The position numbers were made by a program, and so were the translations under genes. The notes under the pieces were generated by a model that was not told where the DNA came from, did no database searches, and saw nothing but the letters and a program-made list of their open reading frames with translations. 64,000 bases of DNA. Origin: Streptomyces sp. L-9-10. GTDB lineage: Bacteria > Actinomycetota > Actinomycetes > Streptomycetales > Streptomycetaceae. Each line of letters begins with the position of its first letter. The stretch's first letter is position 1. Shown here in pieces: positions 43,549 through 51,773 of this stretch. The DNA lies in the NCBI RefSeq assembly GCF_004151105.1, contig NZ_PHRF01000053.1:62001-126000 (forward strand), written 5' to 3'.

Positions 43549-45909
43549 TCAGCCGGTCTCAGGGCCATGCCCTTGCTGCATCGCTCGACTATTGCCACGC
43601 AAGTAGCCAAGATTTGCAGATTGTTCCAGTTCCACACTAAATTCATGTTCTGGATCGAGTTCGTGGCGGCAGATAAAATCCAGCGTCGGCGCCAGCGCAC
43701 TGGCCTCACCGGACTCGAACACGGCCGACTTCTCCTCCCCGGTCAGTTCTTCGATCTTTTCCTTATTCTTTTCGATCGAATTATCCGACCAGTCACCGAC
43801 AACCTGTCCGGCGATCTGTTCCAGTGTTCCGCCGCCCGTATCGACAGCAAGAGGAACCAGAATGGCTGCCGCCCCGGCTGCCGCGGCCGTGGCCGGCAAG
43901 AACGCCACACCAGCGGCCACGGCCCCGGCACCAATCACTGAGGTCGCACCGAACTCCAGCCAACTGGACCGCTTTTCCTGCGCCGTCTCGAAATCTTCAT
44001 GTCTCTTCAGACCCTCGGCCTCGATCTGGTCACCCCGCGACTGATCGAGAATGCCCTGCACCTCGGCTCCGATCCCTACGGCCTTGCGCGCCGCCCCCTC
44101 GTCAACCCTGCCGTCAGGGCCAGCCTGAGCCTCCAGCACGCTACTGGTGTAAATCCGTTCCGCGGCCGTGATCGAAGCGTAGGCATCAGGGTGCTGACCC
44201 AGCGCACTGAGGAAATCCCGAGCGTCCCCAGACTTGAACAGAGCATGCGCGTCGGGGTTTACGGTCGGTGCGAAAACACCCCCGCGATGGTTCTCCTGCA
44301 ATGCCCAGTTGATGTCGTCGATATATCCAGCACCCATACGGCCGAGACTATCCGTCAGCACCTCTTGATGCTTTAGCAATTTAGCATCGGCTCCATATTT
44401 CTCCACGACATCCTGCATGATTCCCGCAGTGGTAGCATCACGGACCGCGTTGGGAGTCGGGGCGTCCCACGCATAACCGAGCGTCGCCGACTCCAAAGCG
44501 TGCCCCAGCGCATCCGGCATATAAGCAGCGGTTTTGGCGTCCTTGTCCGGATCGTAGGAACCGTCGGTATCCGGGAACGACGTGTAGTCCTGATTCGCGA
44601 AGTAGTCGAGATAGCCCAAGATGGCGCGGCCGTCCTTCTTACCCAAGTCCGGACCGAACGCGCCGCTCACGGAACCGTCCTCGTTGTACGCCGTCGGCCT
44701 GGCGGTGAAGAACTCCTTCGACGCCTCCGGGCTGTGCCCCAGCGCCTCCAGCATGCTGACGACCGGGTCGTATCCGGCCCCGTTCACGCCCGACGGGTTC
44801 AGTCCGTTCGTCTGCCAGCCGCCCGTGGGCTTCGTCTCGGCGAACATGCCGGGGTTCTTGTGCTGAAGCTGAATCGCGTGCTCGGCGATCGGGTTGAGGA
44901 ACTTCGGGTCATAGTTCCCGTACCGCATGATTCCGCCGAGCAGCTGATAGCCGTACGGCGGGTTCATGTCGTACTTGGTCACCGGGACGCGCTCGGCGCC
45001 GAGCTTGCGCATCTCGTCCGACCAGGTCTTCGACCACGTATCGTTCTTCCCGGCCGGGTCGGTCGCTGTGGCCAGGTTGAGTCCCAGGTTTTTCTGCAGA
45101 CTCTGCATGTCCTTGAGACGTTCCTTGTCCTGCCGGGTTCCCTCGTACGTATCACCGGCCAATTGCCCGAAGAACTCCAGTGACTTCTTCGGGCCGCCAA
45201 GACCGTCGTAGAACGTCCGGGAGAACTCCCGGGACGAGTGATTGTCGTTCAGCAGTTCGTTGAGCCGCAGAAGCTCCGTGTGCGTGAGGTCGGTGCCCTT
45301 CTTCGCCAGGTCGAGGGCGCGCTGAGCCTCCTCCGCGTCCAGGCTCCTGTACTTGGGTGCGCTGAAGTTGTGCTGATCGCCGGTGATGTTGGCCCTGAGC
45401 GCGTTGGCCGTCGCCACATCCGCGTCGTCGCACGTCTCCACGATGGCGTTGATACGCCGCTGCAAGGACTCGATCCTGGCCTGCTGCTCACGTGAGTTCT
45501 TCGCGTAGTCCGTTTCGAAGCGGGCACGAACCTCGTCGTCCAGCGGATACAGCGCCTCCACCATCCCGTAAGCGGTGACCACACATGATTGTGCCGGTGC
45601 GTCCGTGTCCACGATCCTCGCGAGGTCGTCCTTCGCCTTCTTGAAGGCCGCGTACCCGTCTTCCAGGATCAGTCCGATCCCCTTGGCCGCCTTCGCCGCG
45701 TCATCGAACTCCTTGGCCGTCTTGACGATGAACGGTTTGGTGACCGAGGCATTGGCGCCCCGCCAGTATTCGTCCTTGGATTTTTCCGCCATCGTCGTGC
45801 GCGCGTCCTCGGCGAGCCTCTCCAGCTTGGCGGTCATCTCGGCCCAGTCGTCCGCCGCCGTCTTCAGCTTGTCCAGCGGGGCGTGGTAGACGTCATAAAA
45901 GGTCGGCAT
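43549..45909 (-). CDS. Large DUF6571-like protein (putative type VII secretion-associated)
   Basis: 786 residues from ATG 45909 with GGTGGAGCG upstream. The opening MPTFYDVYHAPLDKLKTAAD and the following ~100 residues are a helical hairpin of the WXG100/LXG kind (DEYWRGANASV). The middle is a long helical domain (LTHTELLRLNELLNDNHSSR). Near the C-terminus is a hydrophobic block (GAGAVAAGVAFLPATAAAAG) followed by another helical part. I recall such proteins as DUF6571 in Streptomyces; the assignment is by memory. GC is clearly lower than the neighbours, with AAT, AAA and CTA codons: probable horizontal transfer. No toxin active site is recognisable. Confidence 0.8.
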   Translation of the reverse strand: MPTFYDVYHAPLDKLKTAADDWAEMTAKLERLAEDARTTMAEKSKDEYWRGANASVTKPFIVKTAKEFDDAAKAAKGIGLILEDGYAAFKKAKDDLARIVDTDAPAQSCVVTAYGMVEALYPLDDEVRARFETDYAKNSREQQARIESLQRRINAIVETCDDADVATANALRANITGDQHNFSAPKYRSLDAEEAQRALDLAKKGTDLTHTELLRLNELLNDNHSSREFSRTFYDGLGGPKKSLEFFGQLAGDTYEGTRQDKERLKDMQSLQKNLGLNLATATDPAGKNDTWSKTWSDEMRKLGAERVPVTKYDMNPPYGYQLLGGIMRYGNYDPKFLNPIAEHAIQLQHKNPGMFAETKPTGGWQTNGLNPSGVNGAGYDPVVSMLEALGHSPEASKEFFTARPTAYNEDGSVSGAFGPDLGKKDGRAILGYLDYFANQDYTSFPDTDGSYDPDKDAKTAAYMPDALGHALESATLGYAWDAPTPNAVRDATTAGIMQDVVEKYGADAKLLKHQEVLTDSLGRMGAGYIDDINWALQENHRGGVFAPTVNPDAHALFKSGDARDFLSALGQHPDAYASITAAERIYTSSVLEAQAGPDGRVDEGAARKAVGIGAEVQGILDQSRGDQIEAEGLKRHEDFETAQEKRSSWLEFGATSVIGAGAVAAGVAFLPATAAAAGAAAILVPLAVDTGGGTLEQIAGQVVGDWSDNSIEKNKEKIEELTGEEKSAVFESGEASALAPTLDFICRHELDPEHEFSVELEQSANLGYLRGNSRAMQQGHGPETG

Positions 45910-45922
45910 GAGCGCTCCACCA

Positions 45923-46366
45923 CTACTTGAAATACTCGGAGATCCGGGACACACCGAGGCTGGTCCTGATGTCCTGGTCGTCCTTGGCATGCTGCGCGGC
46001 GCTGTAGTCGAGGTGGTTGGAAATATGCGCGCAGGCGTCGACCAGTGTCTTCAGCTGCGAGTTCCAGGTGTCGTGCACCTTCCGCATCGCCGGACCTGTT
46101 TCGAAGCCGCTGACCGACAGCGCCGCCGCCGCGCCGGACGTACTGGTGCGGGCATGGCCGCCATCCGCCGTGAGCCTGCCGTGCAGGTCATAGGCCGCGC
46201 TGCCTATCCGCCCAAGACTGTCCCGGTTCACGCTGAGATCGGCGGCGCCTCCGCCGCTGCCGCCGCCCGTCGGCCCTGGATCACCCGGCAGCTGGTTCAG
46301 TCGCATGCGCGCCGAACTCTCCCCGGAAACCTCGCCCTTGAGATTCTCCCACTCTTCCCAGACCAC
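45923..46366 (-). CDS. WXG100/ESX-like small helical partner protein
   Basis: 147 residues. GTG 46366 with GGGAGGGAG seven bases upstream is preferred to the ATG at 46411. The first ~45 residues are VWEEWENLKGEVSG... with a flexible Gly/Ser section; the remainder (SLGRIGSAAYDLHGRL, MRKVHDTWNSQLKTLVDACA) forms two helices around a W-x-x-Q turn, as in ESX-type secreted partners. It ends 13 bases before the large protein gene, so the two are probably co-translated and secreted together (inference). Confidence 0.72.
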   Translation of the reverse strand: MVWEEWENLKGEVSGESSARMRLNQLPGDPGPTGGGSGGGAADLSVNRDSLGRIGSAAYDLHGRLTADGGHARTSTSGAAAALSVSGFETGPAMRKVHDTWNSQLKTLVDACAHISNHLDYSAAQHAKDDQDIRTSLGVSRISEYFK

Positions 46367-46618
46367 GGGCGAGCTCCCTCCCCTGCCGACCGGATCATTC
46401 GTCCAAGTCAACAGCCATCCAAGTCAGCGGAGAAAGTGGAAGTCAACTCGTTGACCGGCGAGTCGAGTTGCTCTCCGGTCCGGCTGCCGCGATCACCGAC
46501 TGGACCGGCGGCGTCACGTACTGTGCCGGCACTGGACGGGCGTCAGCGGGCGGGTGCCGGGCGACGGTGGACTCCCGCGGTGCGCCATCGCGCTGACGAA
46601 TCCCCGCCGCCGAACCCG

Positions 46619-48934
46619 CTAGGAGCCCGCCGGCACCGCCGCCACCGCCGCCTGGGGGCGGATCGGCAGGCGGCTGATGGGCCGGCCCGTGGCCGCGCGG
46701 ACCGCCGAGGCGACCGCCGCCGGGGACGTGACCACCGGGGCCGCGCTCGCGGGCTTGGCGCCGAAGGGGGCCACCACGTCGCGTTCCTCGACCAGCTTGA
46801 CGATACGGATGTCCGGCGCGTCCAGGGACGTCGGAAGCGCGTATCCCGTGAGGTCGGGGCGGCGGACGACACCGCGGGTGGTGCGGAGGTTCTCCGTCAG
46901 GGCCGTGCCGATGCCCTGCGTGACGCCCGCCTCGATCCGGGTGGCCAGCTGCGCCGGGTTGAGGACGCGCCCGACGTCCTGGGCCACGGCCATCTCCACG
47001 ACCCGGACCGAACCCAGCTCGATGTCGACGTCGACGACCGCGCGGATCGCGCAGAACGCCAGCCCCACGAAGGCGTCGCCCTGGCCCGAGGCGTCGAGGG
47101 GTTCGGTGGGGTGGGGGCGGCACTGGGCCGTCGCCCAGAGTTCCTTGCCGTCCATCGCCTCCGTGACCGTCGTGGACAGCACACCGTCGTACGACGTGAT
47201 CTTGCCGTCCGTGATCTGGAGCAGCTCGGTGGACATCCCGAACTTGTGGGCCAGCGGCTGGAGCAGCTGCGTACGGACCATCTTCGCCGCCCGCTCGACC
47301 GCGCCGCCCGAGACCCAGGTGTGCCGGCCGTGGGCGGCCGGGCCCGCCGGGGGCTGGTCCGTGTCGACGGAGGCGACATGGACCTCCTCGATGCCCAGCG
47401 TCTCCTGCACGATCTGCCGGGCGAGAGTGGCGAAGCCCTGGCCGGTCTCGACGGCCGCGCAGATGACCGTGGCCACGCCGTCGTGGACCTTGACGGTGGC
47501 CGTGGAGACCTCGTCCGCGCCCTCCGCGCCGAGCATGTGGACCATGCCGAGCGCGTAGCCGACGCCCCGGCGTACGGCTCCCGGCTCGCCGGCGCCCTCG
47601 GGGCCGCCGGGCAGCAGCCAGGCCGCCTCGGGGGTGTCCTTGGGGAGCGGGGGCAGCGGGAAGTCGCGTACGGAGCGGAGCAGTTCGGCCACGGGCGCCG
47701 GGCAGGTCACCGTCTGGCTGGTGGGCAGGATGTCGCCGGTGGCCAGGACGTTGCGCAGCCGCAGTTCGGCCGGTTCCACGCCCAGTTTGGCCGCCAGCTT
47801 GTCCATCTGGCCCTCGTACGCCGCGCACACCTGCATCGCGCCTTCGCCCCGCACATGGCCGGAGGGCGGGTTGTTGGTGCGGACGGCCCAGCCCTCGATG
47901 AAGGCGTGCGGGACGACGTAGGGGCCGCAGGCGAAGGCGACCGCCGCCGCCAGGGACTCGGACGAGGCGTCCGCGTACGCGCCCGCGTCCAGCAGGATCT
48001 GGGCCTCGACCTTGACGAGCCGGCCCTCGGCGTCCGCGTGGTGGCGGTAGCGCAGCAGCGTGGGGTGGCGGTGGGCGTGGCCGAGGAAGGACTCCTCGCG
48101 GGTCGCGGCGAGCTTGACCGGGCAGCCGGTGCGCAGCGCGAGCAGGCCGAGCGGGATCTGGAAGCCCGGGTCCTCGCGGTCGCCGGTGGCGCCGGGGACG
48201 CCGGTGACGACGACCTTCACCCGGTCGGGCTCCAGGCCGAAGCAGGCGGCGGCCAGATCGCGGTCGGTGTGCGGGTCGGTGGAGGCGGTGTAGATCTCCA
48301 CGCCGCCGTCGGGTCTCGGTACGGCGAGGCCCGCCTCGGCGCCGATGGGCGCCGGGTCCTGGCGGCCGATGCGGTACAGCCCCTCCACGACGACCTCGCC
48401 GGTGATCTCCGGATCGCCGTAGCGCAGCGGGATATGGCGGATCAGATTGCCGTCGGGATGCAGCGGCTCGGCGGCGAACGCCTTCTCGGGGTCGGTCACC
48501 GGGTCGAGGACCTCGTACTCGACGGCGATGGCGGCGGCGGCGAGCCGGGCCGTGTCGGGGTGGTCGGCGGCGACGGCGGCGATCGCCTCGCCGTGGTGGC
48601 GTACGACCTCCGAGGCGAACACGGGACGGTCGGCGATCCGCCTGCCGTACGCCGAGTCGCCCGGGACGTCCTCGTGCGTGACGACGGCGCGCACGCCCGG
48701 CATCTCGGCGGCCGCGGCGGTGTCGATCGAGACGATACGGGCGTGCGGGTGCGGCGAGCGCAGGATCGCCGCCCACAGCAGACCTTCGGCCCACAGGTCG
48801 GCGGCGTACGGGAACGTGCCCTCGGTCTTCGCGCGCGCGTCGGCCGGGGGGAGGGATGCGCCGAGGCCGTGCGCGGGCGGCTCCTGCTGGGGGCCGTCGA
48901 GCGTCGGTGTCCCGGTGGCCGCGTCGTTGCTCAC
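46619..48934 (-). CDS. Molybdenum hydroxylase large subunit (xanthine dehydrogenase/CoxL family)
   Basis: 771 residues from GTG 48934, sharing GTGA with the upstream gene stop and preceded by GGAGG. The aldehyde oxidase/xanthine dehydrogenase a/b hammerhead domain occupies about residues 30-140 (GTFPYAADLWAEGLLWAAIL), followed by the molybdopterin domain with NNPPSGHVRGEGAMQ, GTALTENLRT and the late EVAQ-like IRAVVDVDIELGSVRVVEMA. It carries the Mo cofactor and hydroxylates a purine, nicotinate or aldehyde; the substrate cannot be told from sequence. Complex partners are the two genes upstream. Confidence 0.92.
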   Translation of the reverse strand: MSNDAATGTPTLDGPQQEPPAHGLGASLPPADARAKTEGTFPYAADLWAEGLLWAAILRSPHPHARIVSIDTAAAAEMPGVRAVVTHEDVPGDSAYGRRIADRPVFASEVVRHHGEAIAAVAADHPDTARLAAAAIAVEYEVLDPVTDPEKAFAAEPLHPDGNLIRHIPLRYGDPEITGEVVVEGLYRIGRQDPAPIGAEAGLAVPRPDGGVEIYTASTDPHTDRDLAAACFGLEPDRVKVVVTGVPGATGDREDPGFQIPLGLLALRTGCPVKLAATREESFLGHAHRHPTLLRYRHHADAEGRLVKVEAQILLDAGAYADASSESLAAAVAFACGPYVVPHAFIEGWAVRTNNPPSGHVRGEGAMQVCAAYEGQMDKLAAKLGVEPAELRLRNVLATGDILPTSQTVTCPAPVAELLRSVRDFPLPPLPKDTPEAAWLLPGGPEGAGEPGAVRRGVGYALGMVHMLGAEGADEVSTATVKVHDGVATVICAAVETGQGFATLARQIVQETLGIEEVHVASVDTDQPPAGPAAHGRHTWVSGGAVERAAKMVRTQLLQPLAHKFGMSTELLQITDGKITSYDGVLSTTVTEAMDGKELWATAQCRPHPTEPLDASGQGDAFVGLAFCAIRAVVDVDIELGSVRVVEMAVAQDVGRVLNPAQLATRIEAGVTQGIGTALTENLRTTRGVVRRPDLTGYALPTSLDAPDIRIVKLVEERDVVAPFGAKPASAAPVVTSPAAVASAVRAATGRPISRLPIRPQAAVAAVPAGS

Positions 48935-50586
48935 GCCATGCCTCCGTCGGGCGAGTGCGGGTGCGAGGTGGGGTGCGGGCCGGCGTGCGGGGGCTGGACG
49001 CCACCGGCCCCTGGGGGTGCCTGGTGCGGGATACGGGCTTCTTCCGAGGCCGCGGCGGCGGCCTCCGCACTCGCCCTGCGCCCGGCGACGACCTCGCTCA
49101 CCGCATCGAGCACGCCGCGGTAGCCCGAGCAGCGGCAGAGGTTGCCGCAGAGCGCCTGGCGGGTCTCCAGCTCGGTGGGGGCGTGGTTGCCCTCCAGGAG
49201 GTCGTGGACGGTCATGGCCATGCCGGGGACGCAGAACCCGCACTGCACGGCCCCGCACTTGGCCAGCGCCCGCTGGACGTCGGAGGGTTCGCCGTCGGCG
49301 GCCAGCCCCTCGACCGTACGGACCTCGGAGCCGGCCGCGGTGGCGGCGGGGACGAGGCAGGAGGCGACGAGCCGCCCGTCGACCTGGACGTTGCAGGCGC
49401 CGCATTCGCCCTGGGAGCAGCCGTCCTTGGCGCCCGCGAGGCCGAGGCGCTCGCGCAGTACGTACAGGAGCGACTCGCCGATCCAGGCGTCGGTGACGGG
49501 GCGGTCGGCGCCGTTGACGCGCAGGACGTAGGAGCCGGAGGGGTGTTCGGCGCTGTCGTTGCTGCTGGTGAGGGGCGCGGGCTCGGGTTCCGGTTCCGGC
49601 GCGGTCGCGGATTCGGGTCCGGATTCGGGTCCGGATTCGGGTCCGGATTCAGGTCCGGATTCGGGTCCGTGCTCCGGCGCGGTCTCCGGTCCTGGCTCCG
49701 GCGCCGTCTCCGCCACGGGCTCGGGAGCGTGCTCGGACCCGGCGGGGATCTCCGGAGCGGCCTCAAGGGCGGCCTCGGGCGTCGCCTCCCGCACGGTCCC
49801 CTGGCCGGGCTCGTACGCGAGGTCCGGTACGGCGTCCGGCAGGGGCGCGGACGGCTCGGGCTCCACGGCTTCCGGAATACCCGGGATCCCCTGGACCCCC
49901 GGTGCCTCGGCGCTCTCCGGGGCGGCGAATCCGCCGGCGTCCCCGCCGGGCGGTGCCGGTTCCGTCGCCCAGGGCGCGGCGGCGCCGCCCGGCAGGGTCG
50001 CCGGCGGGCTGCCGCCGTTCCACTGTGACGCCAGCACCGATTTGCTGAACTCGCCGGATTCGTCCGGAAGATCACCCTGGGCGATCGGGATCGTCCACTG
50101 ACCGGTCAGCTCGGACGCACCCGCGGTGTCTCCCGCCGCGGTCCGCTCCGCGCCCGCGACCGCCCCGGGGTCGCCGCCGTCGCCCGCGCCCGTGTCGCTG
50201 AAGTTCCACTGGCCCGTGCCCTGCGGGTCGTAGCCACCGCCGGGTCCGTAGCCGCCGTGGTCGTAGCCGCCCTGCGCGTATCCGCCCTGGACGTAACCGC
50301 CCTGCGCGTACGGCGCGTGGTCCTGCGCTCCCTGCTGCGGGTCCGGCCAGTGGACCCCGCCCTGGGCGTCGGCCGCCGACGGGTCCAGCTGCGCCGGCGG
50401 CACGATCTGCGGCGGTACGTACCCGTGCCCCGGCGCGGCCAGCGGCGCGTCGAAGGTGTCCTCCGGGGGCAGGTGCACGAAGGCGGTCGACTCGCCGTCG
50501 TACTCCCCGCCCTGCGGGACCGGCTGCCAGCCGCCCTGGCCCTCGGGGACCCCTGAGCCGGTACCGGAGTTCTCGTTGGTGGTCAC
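48931..50586 (-). CDS. Molybdenum hydroxylase 2Fe-2S subunit with long N-terminal extension
   Basis: 551 residues from GTG 50586, sharing GTGA with the FAD-subunit stop; ribosome site GGGGAGGG. The 2Fe-2S subunit proper starts only near residue 352: plant-ferredoxin domain with GCSQGECGACNV, then AKCGAVQCGFCVPGM and ALCGNLCRCSGYRG for the second cluster. The preceding ~350 residues are low complexity: GGYxQGGY repeats near residues 95-120, a Pro/Glu-rich section with five GPES repeats (12-bp DNA repeats, 49612-49680). A usual subunit has ~160-200 residues, so the extension is exceptional; its role is unknown. Because overlaps and GC3 are normal, I read it as one gene. Confidence 0.9.
   Translation of the reverse strand: MTTNENSGTGSGVPEGQGGWQPVPQGGEYDGESTAFVHLPPEDTFDAPLAAPGHGYVPPQIVPPAQLDPSAADAQGGVHWPDPQQGAQDHAPYAQGGYVQGGYAQGGYDHGGYGPGGGYDPQGTGQWNFSDTGAGDGGDPGAVAGAERTAAGDTAGASELTGQWTIPIAQGDLPDESGEFSKSVLASQWNGGSPPATLPGGAAAPWATEPAPPGGDAGGFAAPESAEAPGVQGIPGIPEAVEPEPSAPLPDAVPDLAYEPGQGTVREATPEAALEAAPEIPAGSEHAPEPVAETAPEPGPETAPEHGPESGPESGPESGPESGPESATAPEPEPEPAPLTSSNDSAEHPSGSYVLRVNGADRPVTDAWIGESLLYVLRERLGLAGAKDGCSQGECGACNVQVDGRLVASCLVPAATAAGSEVRTVEGLAADGEPSDVQRALAKCGAVQCGFCVPGMAMTVHDLLEGNHAPTELETRQALCGNLCRCSGYRGVLDAVSEVVAGRRASAEAAAAASEEARIPHQAPPGAGGVQPPHAGPHPTSHPHSPDGGMA
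49612..49680. repeat. 12-bp tandem repeat encoding GPES
   Basis: Five near-identical GGATTCGGGTCC units within the 2Fe-2S subunit N-terminal extension. In-frame expansion or contraction is possible. Confidence 0.9.
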
Positions 50587-51479
50587 GACAGCGCCCTCCC
50601 CAGTGCTCGTCGGGCCAGTGCGGCGACCGTGCGCCGCAGATGCAGTACGGCGGGCGACGGCGCGGGTACTTCGCCCCCGTCGGCCGGCGCGGGCGGGTCC
50701 GGGATACAGGCCGCGGCGACGTACTCGCCGAAGGCGGCGAGCGCCTCCTGCGCGAGCCCGCGCGCGCCGTCCCAGTCGATCAGTGAGGCGATCCAGCGCT
50801 CCGCCTCCAGCGGGCGCAGCGGCATCGGCGCGATCGCGCCGACCGCGCACCGCACCCCGCGCCGCGCCGGGTCCAGCACGACGGCCACGGACGCGGTGGC
50901 CCGGCCGGGCCCCGTCCGTCCGGTCGCCTTGAGGAAGACCTGGGGGGCGTGCAGCAGCGGCACCCGTACGAAGCCGATGAGTTCGGCGGGCGCGAGCATC
51001 TCGCGGCCGGCCAGCAGATGCGAGACGGGGATCTCGCGGCGCGCGCCGCCGGGCCCCCCGATCACCAGATCGGCCTCCAGCGCGGCGAGCACGGGCAGCG
51101 CGTCGCCGGTCGGGGCCGCGGTGGCGATATTGCCGCCGAGCGTCCCGGCGTTACGGATCTGGGGCGGGCCCGCGGCGCGCGCCGACGCGGCGAGCGCGGG
51201 GATGAGGGCCGCGAAGTCCGGTCTGCCCATGCGCGCGTGGGTGAGACCGGCGCCGAGCAGGGCGTGACCGTCCTGGTAGTGCCAGCCGCGCAGCTCGCTG
51301 ATCCGACCGAGGCCGACGAGTCCCGCGGGCCGCAGCTGGCCCTTGTTGACGGCCGCCATGAGATCGGTTCCACCCGCGACGGGCACGGCGGCAGGCATCG
51401 CGGTGAGCGCCGCCACGGCCTCGTCGAGCGAGGCCGGCAGCGTCACGAACTGCGCCGTCTGCGGTGCGTGCGTGGTCAA
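50583..51479 (-). CDS. Molybdenum hydroxylase FAD subunit
   Basis: 298 residues. TTG 51479 is chosen because AAAGGGG lies upstream and the next in-frame start would cut into the FAD domain. The FAD-binding region includes AAVPVAGGTDLMAAV, QIRNAGTLGGNIATAAPTGD and the substrate-flow segment ELIGFVRVPLLHAP; it passes electrons from the 2Fe-2S subunit to FAD and on to NAD+ or oxygen. First of the three-gene operon in order medium - small - large, as in CoxMSL. Confidence 0.9.
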   Translation of the reverse strand: MTTHAPQTAQFVTLPASLDEAVAALTAMPAAVPVAGGTDLMAAVNKGQLRPAGLVGLGRISELRGWHYQDGHALLGAGLTHARMGRPDFAALIPALAASARAAGPPQIRNAGTLGGNIATAAPTGDALPVLAALEADLVIGGPGGARREIPVSHLLAGREMLAPAELIGFVRVPLLHAPQVFLKATGRTGPGRATASVAVVLDPARRGVRCAVGAIAPMPLRPLEAERWIASLIDWDGARGLAQEALAAFGEYVAAACIPDPPAPADGGEVPAPSPAVLHLRRTVAALARRALGRALS

Positions 51480-51773
51480 CCCAGCTGCCCCTTTCCGGTG
51501 TCCCGGTCTCCCGCCTGTGTTGCCGTACCGTACGTGCTCACAGACCGGACGTGGCAACTCTGGCACATCTTCCGGTCCGCCCGACGCGAGGGTCCGCGAA
51601 GGACGTATCCGTCCCCCACCAGGGGGAAGGTCCGGTTTCGCACCTCTTCGCCGTCACATACGGAATGCCACTCTTCAGCGGTCGTCGTACGACTTGTCCA
51701 TACGGATTACTCATCCTTACGAACTACCACGGTCCCAGGGACACCGTTCCGGGGCGGCCATCTCCCCGTGGGC

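Noticed and set aside
42686..46366. Integration att duplication of tRNA-Cys
   Set aside because: No second copy of the tRNA 3' end was found near the far edge of the cassette and no integrase is present, so a site-specific integration is not claimed.
45908..49123. 1071-codon plus-strand ORF
   Set aside because: Longest frame in the window but antisense to the molybdo-hydroxylase and cassette genes; Arg/Gly/Val/Asp-rich with no domain.
49612..49680. Short regular repeats resembling a mini-CRISPR
   Set aside because: Units are contiguous, 12 bp and in frame (GPES), with no spacers or cas genes.
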